From: Entonaema liquescens
Lineage: Eukaryota; Ascomycota; Sordariomycetes; Xylariales; Xylariaceae
NCBI GenBank assembly: GCA_902805475.1
Contig: CADCSX010000011.1
Span: forward strand, 1,180,001 to 1,244,000
Direction of reading: 5' to 3'
Length of the DNA: 64,000 nucleotides
The translations under genes and the position numbers were made by a program. This document shows positions 48,501-61,398 of this stretch, in pieces; within the stretch, counting starts at the first letter, position 1, and each line of letters starts with the position of its first letter. Under the pieces are notes generated by a model. That model ran no database searches. It saw only the letters and a program-made list of their open reading frames with translations, and had not been told where the DNA came from.

Positions 48501-50517
48501 TGAATCTGTCTAAAACAGGAAGCTAGTGCCTCGTAAAAATCCTGGCGTCTCCACTTTGATCCAGAAGGTAAGGATCTGATTTAAGTAGCGTCCTTTTAGT
48601 AACCGGTTGTCATAGCAACGAATTGGAGATTTGACGATCAGGGGTAAATTGGACGTCAGCAAGAAACGTGGACAGAATATTTCTTCCGGTATTCGAGATG
48701 TGTTAGAGCGTTCCGATGGTTTGCTACATAGCAATTGACCGGTCAATGTCAATCAATTGGTGACATCAAGACACTTTAGAAGTGTTTGAATCGAATATAT
48801 CGACAGACAATTCTAGTTGCACCAGATTAGAAAGGTAGGCCCACACGCTGTGGGTGAGATCTGACGCCCTGTGGGCCTTGATTGCAACGGAAAAGCAAAG
48901 CTCACATACTGCTCAGCTCGTCTTGCATTAGGCGTGCATAAGTCCAGCTGAGTCGCACACCATAATATGCTGCATAACCCAATGAGCGAAACCCACGATA
49001 TTACGCGTAATTGAAGATGCCTTGCTTCAATCTGCAAGTGTCAGCAAAGGTGGTTGGGAATCATGTCATTCTCAGTCATGATTCGTCCTTGCATATAGGA
49101 CCGGTTCGGTATCAGCCCTTTAAGTGGTTGGTTCCCTCTTAGTGCCCAGCCTTTAGAAGATGAGAAGATGAGACGCTCTGCCTGCTTTTCTCGGGAGATG
49201 CCAGCCTCTCCGATTTCCTACAGTAGCGCGGGCAATCAATGGCTGCTGCGTAACCCAGTTTACACTGGTGACTTCTTACGGTAGGTGTAATATGTGAGAT
49301 ATGTGCTGCAATAGTGAGCGGTGACAATCGTATTATCACACTATGCAAACGTAGCACCGATTGAGGTTGATACATAAAGGAATATACTAGGGCGTTCCAT
49401 GAGCTGCGAGCTTAGTAGGACACGCACGCTCGATGCTAATAATTCCCGATGGCTGAAAATAGTGACCATAGGAGTTTAGAACCACCATCTATCGATTCAG
49501 GCTGAGCGAATAGAGAGATGTGACAACCGAGGAAGACTAGCGACTGGCTTTTGTTTTTGTTTTTGTTTTGATTTTGACAGGTAGAATACCAAGAACACCC
49601 TCCGAACTATCAGGGCTAAGAAGAGGCTGGACCGGCTGAAGGATTTGTTGGTTCGATCTGATCATCACGGGCGGCCTAGTGGTCCATTGTGGATAGGCGA
49701 TTGGGTGGACTTCCCCGGCCAACGATAAAAAGCGAAACCAAAAGCGAACCAGGAAAATCAAGGGAGGAAGGTTGAATTAATTTTGGTTCGTCACTTGGCC
49801 AGAGCCAGAGCCAGAGCCAGATCCATGTAGGCTTAGGTACTATGGAAAGTTGTGGTATAGTATAGTACCCAGGTATAAACGGGGGCTGGTAAAGGGTAGA
49901 AGGGCTGGGAAAATAAGGAGACAGTAAAAATTTGGTAAGGAAACAGTGTAAGAGTAAGAGTCGGTTGCAACTTACAGCCCCCCGTGCGAGAAAACAGTCT
50001 CAATTTCCCCTGTCCGTTGTAATATCCCCAGTCCCCAGCCGCCTTACTTGTTTCGGGGTAGGATAAACACGCCAGACCCATGATGACCCACTCGAGTAAA
50101 CAAGCTCCTTCCCACTCAACCCCTGTAGAAGCTCCGGACACCCTGCGGACACGACCTGCCACGCCGATGCTTCCTTCCCTCCCACAACAACCCGCAGCAA
50201 CCCACAGCAAGTCCACAGTGACCCCCAGTACAGTACAATAACATCGGTATTGCCCATCTTTCTCCCTGCAGCTCTCCTATTTCTTTCCTTCCAATAATCT
50301 GTTCTGCCACTTCACCTCCTTTCCTTCTAACCACAAACCCAATATCTCCTTCAAACCCAACGCAGTCAATCTTTCCCCGCTCTTCCAGCCTGAACCTGAA
50401 CGAGAGAATCGAGTACAGAAGCGAGCATCTTCCGCCCGCCTCTATTCTCCCTTCTTTTCTTTCAGATTAGTAGAAAGAAGAGCAAGAGGAATCTTCTTGT
50501 CTTCCTTTCGCCCTTAG
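45566..50517. other. 5.0 kb gene-poor block
   Basis: The left end is the GH43 promoter side. The middle (46,000-49,500) has scattered short frames only, with a locally GC-richer segment at about 47,120-47,360 that is open on both strands but matches nothing I know. Near 49,545-49,575 is a GTTTTT repeat and near 49,799-49,822 a CCAGAG repeat. From about 49,850 to 50,517 the plus strand becomes C/T-rich, fitting the promoter, long leader and first intron of hex1. No intact gene is supported. Confidence 0.5.
49799..49822. repeat. CCAGAG x4 tandem repeat
   Basis: Four CCAGAG-like 6-base units (the last ends CCAGAT) lie about 700 bases upstream of the first supported hex1 coding exon. Confidence 0.85.
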
Positions 50518-52240
50518 TCGAAAGGTTGTCGAGGAGAGGACTCTCGCGCCGAAAAGGTCGCCAACCTGGACTTTGAAGCCCGCGTACCGGTCCCCTTCAG
50601 TATCTTCCCTCGGACGTACAAGGAGACTGAGGTAGAAACAACCACCCACACTCACGAAGAGGTTCAGATCGATCTACCCGCCAAACCAGAGAAAGCCGGA
50701 CGGGAAGGTCAATACTCTTCTATCTCTGCTTCTGCTCAGCTACCTCCGCGTCAAGAGCAACGCTTTAGCGAAGAAGAGGTCCGCATCACACGTGAAGAAG
50801 AACGTTACCGCCGTCCCGGTGCCCACCGCGAGCATTACGAGGAGCACAGGTCAGTCTACCAAGTTTTTCTTACGTCTATCAGCCCCCTTCTTTTCCTTCG
50901 TAAAGAGCTAGGACTTCAATAATTACGCAACTGGCTCCATGGTTCCATTAGCAGAGCCCGAGCTTCTGGTCTGGGTCAATTCCGGCCCGCAACGGATTCA
51001 ATTGAACTAAATTGGCCAATATGGATCCATGGGGCCAGTGCTGTGCTCATTTTCCACAACCCCTGTCAAGTGGCTTGGGCCTTGGTCAATCCCCTAGTTG
51101 GCTAAGTGACTTGTAGAAATATCTTCAACTGACAACAAACCTCTCCCAATAGACCTCACACTTCTTACTCTGAATCACACTTCAAGCCCTCTCGCCCTTC
51201 TTCTTCCTTCTCTCACACAGAGACTTCTATTGAGGTCGACCGTCACCCTCACCTTAGCTCCATTGATCGCATCGAACGTGAATATCGCGCTCGAGCTCAA
51301 TCATCCTACAAGGACAACAACAACGACAACATCAGTGTAGCCGGCAGTACTGTCGACCCCCCAAGACCTAGCTCTCACTTCGGTTCTGAGCATAGTCACG
51401 TTTCCGACGCGACTATCGACCCTCCCAAGTCCTTCTCTAGCCCTAGCTTTACCGAGGAAATTCGCATCAGCGAGTCTACTGTTGATCCCCCTAAGGCCGG
51501 TTCATCCTACCACAGGGACACAGAGATTACCGAGGAGACCGTAGCGTATCCTCAGCCACCCAAGTCTCCCAGCTCCAAAAAGAGTAGAATGGGATATTAC
51601 GACTCAGCCGGTTAGTTCAAGTGCTAACCTGACAAGACTCTTGATCAATTTACTAACTGGCGCAGGACACCACCACTCTTTCCGTGAAAGTCTACACAAA
51701 ATGGCTGACCGTGTCTTCCACCCCGAGGGCGAGCGTCTCGAGATTGTTCGCAGCTCTGGTTCTTCTGCCCCCAAGAGCAATGGAGCTCCTTCCGTCCCTA
51801 ACACTGTTACCATCCCCTGCCACCATGTCCGCATGGGTGACATCTTGATCCTCCAGGGCCGTCCCTGCCAGGTCATCCGTATCTCGACCTCGTCGGCTAC
51901 TGGCCAGCACCGCTACCTTGGTGTCGACCTGTTCACCAAGCAGCTCCATGAGGAGTCTTCTTTCGTCTCCAACCCTGCTCCCAGCGTTGTTGTCCAGACC
52001 ATGCTCGGCCCCGTCTTCAAGCAGTACCGTGTCCTTGACATCCAGGATGGTACCATCGTCGCCATGACTGAGACTGGTGACGTCAAGACCGGTGTCCCCG
52101 TCATTGACCAGTCCAACCTCTGGTCGCGCCTGACCCAGGCCTTCAACGCTGGCCACGGCAGTGTCCGCGTTCTTGTCCTGAACGATGGTCCCCGTGAGCT
52201 CGTTGTTGACATGAAGGTCATCCACGCCTCCAGCTTGTAA
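50518..52240 (+). CDS. hex1: Woronin-body major protein HEX-1, long and short forms, 5' end unresolved
   Basis: Self-assembles into the crystalline core of Woronin bodies, peroxisome-derived organelles that plug septal pores after wounding. The core exon 51666-52240 holds the eIF5A-like two-domain body (SVPNTVTIPCHHVRMGDILI, GRPCQVIRISTSSATGQHRY, LGVDLFTKQLHEESSFVSNP). Exon 51153-51610 ends with MGYYDSAG, the start (ATG 51589) of the classical short form of 198 residues. An upstream exon, open from about 50518 to 50849 (REEERYRRPGAHREHYEEHR), joins it in frame and encodes the Pro/Ser/charged N-terminal extension seen in alternatively spliced long forms. Its own start codon is upstream and I could not place it. 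The protein ends VIHASSL: the peroxisomal signal is Ser-Ser-Leu, not the usual Ser-Arg-Leu. The core exon has a C-ending codon bias consistent with high expression. Confidence 0.93.
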
Positions 52241-52997
52241 AGATATTTTAGTGTGGGATCAACTGTGGTCAATTAATGTCATCATAAATGGGGAGTTTTC
52301 TTACGGGTTGTGGTTTATGATGGAATCGCGGTTGGTCTCAAGATTGCTTCTCAGATCTTTCGCGCGTAATTATGTATGGATTGGAAAAAAGGACGTTACG
52401 GATTTTGGCATATATCAGTTGATACGTAGTTCTGTATATGGATGGTAATACAATGTCAAGTCTTTAACGTACATATCTGAGTGTCCCTCTTGCTTTGCTT
52501 ATTTTCTGAGTGTAGTATATGCACTTGCTCTTCGTGATGCTTCTTTTGTGACAATCAACAGAGAGGTACGTACTATGGTAGATGTACCGGAAATGTATAA
52601 TGGCCATCAGGGTACTGACGGTAAGGTTAAGCCGAAGTCACCGGACTAGTACCAACTTCCTTTCCTACCAATTAGAATGTAGAGTTTTGCTTATCAAGCA
52701 CGCAATATCCTAAGACGCAATCAGAAACAGGAAACCCACCTTCTTAACACAGCCAAGTTGCCGATAGCTCTTAATCCTCTTGATCCTCTTCCTACGGCAG
52801 CCTAGCAGTACTTATGCATGCCCTACTTTATACTATACAACCGTAGATAACCAGCTAATACTTTATCTAAACCCCATGTCCACTAATCCAACGTATCGTT
52901 TCTTTGATATCTATTAAAGACGTTGACGATAGCTAGTTACGACATTCTTAGGTCCTCCGCATCGAAGTCCGTAATTTCTATAATCATCGTGACCACC
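52241..52997. other. 0.75 kb intergenic stretch
   Basis: hex1 3' untranslated region followed by the promoter of the bleomycin hydrolase gene (both plus strand). No additional open frame of interest. Confidence 0.55.
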
Positions 52998-54605
52998 ATG
53001 GGTGCGCAACAGTCTAAGAGCTCGCCCGATGTGACGGCAGCGGTCGCACATGAAAAGGCCATCTTGGAGCGTCTACAGACGTTTAGATCAGAGGACGGTT
53101 TCGTCCATGTCGATAACGAGAAGGGAGCGCCTTTAAACGGTGGTATATCAAGACAGCCGGAAAAGCTGGCTATTGAGCTTATGCAGAATTGGCAGTCTAA
53201 GGTACTGGCAGATCCTAAGAACAGGTTCGTGGCCTTGTACTCATAGGCATCATTGCTTGTATCAGTGGCTTTAAGAGCTAATGGTGTATTGTGTCTCTTG
53301 ATTAGATTAGCTCTGTCAGCCTTCAGCTCCGCGAACCCACGAGATATTCTGGCTTCTCGAGCGACGAAGATTGCAGACCAGCAAGTGTTCAATGTTCGCA
53401 TCCCGTTCGAAGGCGCTCCTATCACAAATCAGCGATCTTCGGGACGATGCTGGCTCTTTGCTAGTACTAATGTATTCCGGATTGCCATTATGAAGAAGTA
53501 CAACTTGGACTCATTCGAGTTGTCACAAGCTTATCTCTTTTTCTGGGACAAGCTCGAGAAGTCTAATTTCTTCCTCGAAAACATCATCCAAACTGCTGAT
53601 CAGCCATTGGATGAGAGGCTAGTTCAGAGGCTTCTTGCTGACCCTATAAGTGATGGCGGCCAATGGGATATGGTTTACAACCTGGTTGAAAAGTATGGTC
53701 TTATACCCCAGACGCTTTACCCTGACAGCTGGAATGCTATGTCGAGCGGTACTATCAATTCTATCGTCGTCGCTAAGCTACGCGAATATGCTGTCGTCCT
53801 ACGTGATTTAGCCAACAGCTCGGCCACAACTACTGCAAACTTGTCTGCTACCAAGGACAAGATGCTACGAGAAGTCCATCTTATCCTAACGTTGACCCTT
53901 GGACCTCCACCCAGTACAACCGAGGAGTTCGAATGGAACTTCCTAGACAAGGATGGGAGAGCGCGGTCGGTAGTTTCGACACCAGACAAGTTCGCCAAAG
54001 ACATCTCGTCGCAAGATTTCCGTATTACTAGCTCTACCATCGCTAGTATGGTGTCTCTGGTTCACGACCCGCGCCACGAACCCCTAAGCTTGATGACCGT
54101 CGACCATCTAGGCAACATCGTAGGTGGCAGGGGAATCACGTACATCAACGTCGACATCGAAACCCTCAAGCAAGCCTGTATATCCATGCTACGCGCCGGC
54201 CTGCCCGTCTTCTTCGGGTCTGACGTGGGCAAGTACAGTGAGCGGGGCAGCGGCATTATGGATATAGACCTCTTTGACTACGAGCTTGGCTTTAATGTTA
54301 GCCTCTACGGGAGCCTGGACAAAGCGGCGCGCCTCCGCGTCGGCGAGTCCGCGATGACCCACGCCATGGTGTTGACGGCGGTCCACGTCGACGGCGACGG
54401 CAGGCCCGTCCGCTGGAAGGTGCAGAATAGTTGGGGCGCGGACGTCGGGTCCAAAGGCTGGTTTGTGATGAGCGACCGCTGGATGGACCAGTTCGTATAC
54501 CAGGCCGTGGTCGACCCGAAGTTCCTCTCAAGGAAGGTTAGAGATGTCCTGACTAAGGAGCCAATTGTGCTGCCTTTATGGGATCCTATGGGCAGTTTAG
54601 CTTAA
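52998..54605 (+). CDS. lap3: Bleomycin hydrolase-type cysteine aminopeptidase (Lap3/Blh1/Gal6 family), 2 exons
   Basis: Papain-fold cytosolic cysteine protease that trims peptides and inactivates bleomycin and homocysteine thiolactone; family members form hexameric barrels. Exons are 52998-53224 and 53306-54605, giving 508 residues. The 81-base intron contains an in-frame TAG. Splicing joins DPKN to RLALSAFSSANPRD, which is typical. Catalytic residues are Cys124 (NQRSSGRCWLFA), His428 (ESAMTHAMVLTAV) and Asn450 (KVQNSWGADVGSKGWF). The C-terminus ends LWDPMGSLA, the arm that enters the active site and sets aminopeptidase specificity in Gal6. The start MGAQQSKSS has Gly2 and Ser6 as in N-myristoylation sites, suggesting membrane attachment of at least one form. 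It lies 760 bases downstream of hex1 on the same strand. Confidence 0.95.
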
Positions 54606-57600
54606 GTGAGATATTAAGGAAGGCAATTGGAGTTTATTCTACGGTTATGATCATGGTAATGAGAACATGTACGGACGTTTTGATCTACTATTAGGGATGG
54701 GTTCAAGTCGACTATGAGCAGCTCATGGGAGGTAACTGGGATATTACGGTCGATCGTTTTCTGAGGACTATGCTTTACGGAAACTTTAGCTCTAGGTCAT
54801 TTCCAACTTACGAATACCAATTTGCATGTCGTCATTTACTCAATTGATCGTATAGCCGGTTTGCTTTAGGCGGCGTGTCCCGGCTAATGTGATTGCTATA
54901 CTCGCTTCACCTTGACAGGTAATCCCTTCGTAGCCGAGGATTTGTGGGTTTACTAATTACTACGGACTTATGCGCCTTGTATGAAAATTCATGGCCCGGT
55001 TGTGGCAAGAACTCATGGCGTAGCAGCATGAATATAATTTACAACTAGCTATGCCTTGCTTATTACTTGCCTAACATAAGGCGTCTTCTTTGCCCCCTTT
55101 CGGAGCTTACCGTTTACAAGAACAGTGTATCTACAGACTGTCTGGTATACATGTAGGTAATATAGAAACAAGTGTTTATAACTCATACGGCCTACTATGT
55201 AGGTAGGCACCTAGACGGCTTGCTTTTTACACTTTTTTCTTTTTGCCTCCTTTCGTATACCGCCTAACTCCTAGGTGAGGCCACCTGCGTGTCTAGCTCC
55301 TCTAGCCTAGGGACCACGTACTAGTTGATACCGTCCGGGCGAAGGCGCATATGAGAGGGAGGGATGGGATTTATCTTGACTGGACTGGTGGAGTTGGACG
55401 AGATAGGCTATAACGACAAGCTATTGCGATATGGGGGCCGCTCACTAAAGATCGTTGAACTGCCATTAGCTGTCAACATCAGATAGGGAAAGAATAGGCT
55501 GAAGACCTGTTAACAGATGGGTATTACGAGTCGCTATTTCGGTCGACGGGTCGGCTCGCTGGTGTAAGACCTGGAGAAGGCATTGCCGGCGTGGGAAACC
55601 TGCATGGGCGTACTAGGGTGTTGACAGCGGAGCCGATCGTGTTGAGACGAGATCTTACGGGAACGATGTAGATTCTATTGCCTACTGTTTACATGAGCCG
55701 ATGGAGGCGCGACGTAGGAGTTAATTCCTCGCCCCGATGTGCTGAGTTGTCTCCTTCCCTTTCTCGGGTCGGGATTTCAAATGGTTTCGCGATCCACTTG
55801 GGATAAACCGTTGTGCATCCGGTTCCACCCCATCTACTCTAAAGCAATATGTATCGAAGAGATTCCGGCGACGCCCCAGCAGCAAGGCGGGTGTGGCTTC
55901 TCGATATTAGGGGTCCACGTTTTGGATCACTGCTGGGAGATGGAGCTCTCGTGCAGCCGCATGCACGTAGGGTCCCCTCGATCTGGGTGTCTACCTCTAA
56001 GGGCAATTTATCCATTGCGCAGGCTATCATCCAGGTATCTATCTGCGCCAGCTAGCGTGTTCATCTCACGGGTGTAACACCGCACGTATGAGTGAGTGGC
56101 TCCCGTCACACCGTCATACCACATAAACAAACAAACAAGAAGCATATACGAAAGAGAGGCGCGGGCAACAAGCTGGGTCGGACTCGGCTCGGTTCGTCCT
56201 TCTGCTTTTCGTTCTTGACCCCCCACGCCCGGACAGTTTTTTCGATATTGGGGGGGCTACCGGGCTCTGACCGGGCGACGGTACCGGGGAATCGGCTGAT
56301 CGAAGCATATCGGTGGTTATCTGGACCTGTACGAGTGGCAGCCACCTCGCACGAGATGTGTCAGCGGCGTCGTGCGATCTACCCATGGGGGTGAAGGATA
56401 GGGTTTCACTACCTACGTAGATGGAAGATAAGGCTACCGGAGGCTACGCCAAAGGGTATCATGGCATCGGAAACGTGGATTTGTTATGGAAGATGACGAG
56501 GCGTCGTCGTAATGCAGCCTTGGAATAGCCATAGAGCAGATGCTGCATTCTTGTCCACTCATTGAATCGATCGTTTAAGAACTGTAGTAAACTTAGAAAC
56601 CACGGTAGCCTGGCCACATCCCCTAGCCATACTTTTCGTTGAGTGGTTGATTCTGGGAGCCTTGCCAGAAAACGCCTTGGCTATCTCCTATTCTGAAACT
56701 GTTGCATCAATCTTCTTTCAACCCAACGTGACGAGGTGGTCATAAGATTCGACTAGTACGGATGATCTGGCATCTGTGTTACCCATCGTCGACGGTCACA
56801 GGACCTTTAGCCCGTAGGTACACCTTGTAGCCAGTTGACCGCTTGAGAATTATTCTAGAAGGCTTAAGGGCTAATCGGAGAATAGGTAGGGCAACATTGG
56901 TGAATCAAACACGACCGCTGAGTTGTCCGACCATGATGAACAAGCGGCTAGAATAAGACTCGACACTCTTGTATCCAATGCTGTACGAGGGCGCTTGTTG
57001 TTTATTTTGCCTGTATGAACCCGTATCAAGGGAAAGCGAGCGGTGAAGTCCAAGGCAAGCCTTCGGACTAAGAAACCTGTTCGAAGGGCAGCGCCTTTCT
57101 GACCTTGGATACAACCGTTTCTCGCAATAGTTACGTCCAATAGTATCTGCCATACTATGGTGTCCATGTTCGTTGGACTGTTGGTAGAGCTTACTACCCG
57201 GTAGGTAAGGCTTAGCCTCACGATGCCTGTTTCTGTTGGTTGATTATACTCCTATCAAAATCGAGGTCTATTCAAGGTCTCAAGCGGGCTGGGAAGAACG
57301 GGAAGCTTAAGCAAGCCGGGTATACGGCGTTTAAACCGACTACGCGCCTGTACAGACGATCTACCACGTGTGTTTAACTTGCAAGGGTGACTAACACGCG
57401 GTCCCAAAATCTCTAGGTATCACATTTTAACATCTATATTCTATGATTAGGCACAACTGGATGTTCATGGGCCGGCCAGGTCTTTCTTCGCCCAGCTAGC
57501 TAGGGTGCGTTATGCAGACAGATTTCTCATGCTGATGCTATGCTGTATGATATGCTTTGTACGTATATCGGATGTGCTATTCACGCCCAACCGGGACCAG

Positions 57601-60275
57601 GAACCCTAGATTAACGAAGAGCTAGGCCCTAGGTATCATCGACATCAGCCATCACCCGAGAGTCGGCTGTCGACGGAGCTTTTGCTACGACGTATCTTCT
57701 TAACGTACCTTTGCGTGCCGTGTTTGTGCCGTGTTAAATAGTAGAAACACGGAGAATGTGTACGGATGCTAGGGATAAGGGGCAGTAGAGCCGTCTGATA
57801 AACCCAGTTTTACTAAAATAAAGCAGCCATGATATTCATGCATCTAATTATTTCAGCCCTTAACCATGGAAACAGTCTATTTCCTATATTCGACTCAAGC
57901 CATTATCTTCATTACCAAATCCGGTAACTCTAAGTAGGGAAACCGTAGGAAGGCATTTGAAACAGAATCTACGTGCCGTGCCTTGGCTCATGGATGGCAT
58001 GTGATTCGAGAGGCGCGATATAATGTCAAATGCCGCGAGGGGTCCCGAGGAGTTGTTAAGCATCCCTTCATGCTATAGCAGCCCAATCATACAGGGGAAG
58101 TTGAATGATTCGCCACTTGGGCGGCTCTCTTTTTACCCTCACCACGGTAGACCACGAACTGTCCTTCAATAGCTGAGGTATATACCTACGTGCGTAGTCC
58201 CTGTTAATCTCAATCGTGGGCTGAGCGACACGATATCCACCACCTAGGTAGAGATACGAAATATAGCTGAGGTGATTGAATATGCATAGCCTTCTCTTTC
58301 GAGAATTTCGCGCCACTAAGCGCATGTCTACTATGTATGTACATGAGACGAGGCGAGACGCCGGATCCAAAGGATCGGGCCGGGCCACGAGGCACGAGGC
58401 ACGAGGGTAAAAATCTAAGTGACTTTCCCTGACCAATTCCAAGTAACAATTGTGACTCAAAAAATATATCGCAGCCAGAAAGGAGGGTCCATTGGGTTCC
58501 AATCGAGTTAGCGTTGAAGCCCGAATCACCATAATAAGCACCAATAAACGTTCATAACCAGACCTCACCATCCCAACAAGCTGAAGAGGGCGGATGAAAT
58601 ATACTTTGTAAGGTGAACATGACAAAAAAGGGGAAGGAATTTCTAACGATTGGTGCTACTAATGATTGTTGCCATGGCGAGAGAGTGTGATTTAATGATG
58701 AATGTTGCAGTTGGCTTGAATAATAGGCAGTTTCTAAGCCTCGGAAGAATATGTGCTGGAGACAACCTTTACGTATTGCGTAGGGTGATAATTAGAGGGG
58801 ACGAGCCTATTCGTCGTGTGTGATTATCAACAATACCCATTGGCGGGTTACCCAAATTGAAAACTATGGTTGGTAGATTTCAAAGAATGTTAAGAGACAA
58901 AACATTCCATGTTTACCTATCAACACAATAGCAGTTGAGATATTCGAAACGGAGGGAGGTCTACGTAGAGAAGCTCAACAAAATATATGAAAAGGGCGAA
59001 CTCGCTTTCTAGACTTTACTTTTGACAAATTGTGGCACGGCCAACATCCGGTTTCCAATATTAGCACCGACATTCACTAACACTTGGACACACTTATTAA
59101 ACGACTGTCAGGAACGGTTGAATTACTTACACGCCAGTTCTGGTACCTACATAGATTTGCTTACTTGATAGTCCATTCCCACTTACATACTGCATACTAC
59201 ATACATAATACGCTGGAATTTGGAAGTATTTCTAATTCATCTCCACGACATTGCAACCATTGCAACCGTGCAGTCGATCCTACATACGACGGGGAACAAT
59301 AGCGGCGTAATTTCTCGGGTCGCTGATCTTGATTCAGGTGCCATTTGGTTCGTGTTCCTGAAGGATACGATCTGGGAAGGAGAAAAAACAAGAGCGCACT
59401 AACACAAAATACGGAATACCTAGGTCAAGTTGGTTCAAGTTTTACCTTGTCCCGTCCCAAGCCATTTTAGGGAGTACCTTTTTTTAGGGAATATTTTGAT
59501 CCCTCGTTGGAACCCTTGAACGGGGATTCTCCTTGGTCTTCCGGTTCAGCGTAACCTTAGCCCTCACTTCTTCCTGGGTACCTGTCCGTCGCTTGTCTTT
59601 TTTAGCTCCTCGGCCCAGGCAGTCCAGGTCGTCTTGGGTCTCTGCCATTGACGCAACGCGATTCTATTTTGCGAAGCGGGGACGTCATCGCCGAGCATTC
59701 TCCATCCTATTCGCTAAGTGGGCACATCCCACCACACCATCGTCATTGTTACCATTTATCATATTTATCATATTTCAGCTAGAGCGACGTTGCTTTTACT
59801 TCTGTTTGCCTCTCCCATCTTGCCCTAATTTTGGTGAGCCTCTTGGGCGTTTCTTTCTTGACTTGACCGGGAAACGGGAAACGGGGTTCTGTCATCAGAT
59901 CAGTTGACGTCGTTTTCTATAGCGAAATCCTCCAAAAAAGGAAACCAATAGCAGAGCGTGAAGAAGGGGGTTTTAATATTCTGCCGTGTTTCTTCTCTCT
60001 TCGAACCATACGACTTGTCAATCATACCCCACTCCCCTTACTGCAATGCATGGCAAAACCACACCTACATACACATACATGACCTGACCTTAACTGACAT
60101 CTTACCTAAGAGATCACCTAGCTGCATGAAAGGTGAAAATCCGCCAGCTAGGAAATAGTTTAGTTACAGGTACTCTCTCACCAGTCGTTTCGTTTATTCC
60201 CATATAGAGCCACAAGACGGTTATTACTATTCCCGCCAGCGGAATACTTTCTTCTATATAGAATATTCTATTACT

Positions 60276-60276
<1 letters not shown>

Positions 60277-60311
<35 letters not shown>
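60277..60311. repeat. GGTCCAC x5 tandem repeat
   Basis: Five perfect 7-base units in the upstream flank of the last gene. Read on the other strand the unit is GTGGACC. Confidence 0.95.
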
Positions 60312-61208
60312 TGCCGGAGCGAGGGGATAGGGAGAGTCGCACACATCCGACGGAAACACTCGTTGTTAAATCGAGAGATTAAAGTCCGTGATTGCGAGGC
60401 ACACAAGGGACGACACCCCGCTACACTACATTTACTACTACCATACTACCATACTACACACTGCTACATACTGCGACTACAACTGGATATTTCTCAGTAA
60501 AAACCGCTCACTATTGGCTATATTACCAATTCGACTTGGAGGGTAGAGAGAACGGATCCTCTTCAGGCAAATACAATAAGCCGATAAAGCGCACAGTCCC
60601 ACAACCATCACCGCACACCTGGTTGATCTCTTCGGCCGATTCCTCTAGTACATTCTTGCACTTTTGATCGGGGATCACTTGATCCATCTGATCTGGAACA
60701 ACGCATACTATTCGCCTCTTTCCGGCTGAAGGGCTCGCGAAAGTCTGTGTAATAGTGTGTAAGAGAAGTGCGACGCCCGGCAAGAATTATCAAAATAGGG
60801 GAATAGAAGAGACAGAACACAAAGAGAAAGAGGAAAAGAGAGAGAGAGATCTGTACCTTGTGGCTCGTGGCTGTCTCAAGGGTCTCCATCTTCTTAGTGG
60901 CCCAATTTCACCGCCGGTTCCTTGTTCTGCAGCCCAACCCGACGATACAAACCTCGTAACGATACGACCCTCCAACCCTCCAGCCCTTCCATGGCTTCTA
61001 CCCCGCGGTAGGACCCTTATCGTCGTCGGTTCTCTTTACCAGGATATTCGATATTCGCTCTTTGGGTATGTGTGTAAATCTCTTCTCTGTCCTCTATTGG
61101 CCTCCCGTTCCCCGTACCTTGGCTGTCGCCATTATTAAAAAATTCACCATTTGGAATCCTTAATAGGCTTACTTTACTCACCTATTTTGTTCCAGGTTAG
61201 ACCCATTC

Positions 61209-61228
61209 TTTTTTTTTTTTTTTTTTTT
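61209..61228. repeat. T20 homopolymer
   Basis: Twenty consecutive T residues in the presumed promoter or leader of the 61642 gene. It may mark a long dA:dT nucleosome-excluding tract. Confidence 0.9.
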
Positions 61229-61311
61229 CTATGACCTGACCAAAACGTACAGAACGGTACGGAAGAAGAAGGGCACAAGACTCCTTTCGCCCCCAAAATC
61301 TTGGAAAATCT

Positions 61312-61398
61312 TCTACCTGGTCTCTACCTGGTCTCTACCTGGTCTCTACCTGGTCTTTCCCTGGTCTTCCTGGTCTCCCTGGTCTGGTCTACCTGGTC
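61312..61398. repeat. Tandem TCTACCTGGTC-type repeat
   Basis: Four near-perfect 12-base units (CTCTACCTGGTC) are followed by shortened variants (TTCCCTGGTC, TTCCTGGTC, TCCCTGGTC and TGGTCTACCTGGTC), about 245-330 bases upstream of the 61642 start codon. Confidence 0.92.

Noticed and set aside
51692..52225. Antisense frame of 177 codons under hex1
   Set aside because: It mirrors the C-ending codons of hex1 and has no motif of its own.
58068..58625. 185-codon minus-strand frame
   Set aside because: No recognisable domain, no intron or promoter context, and length within chance expectation.
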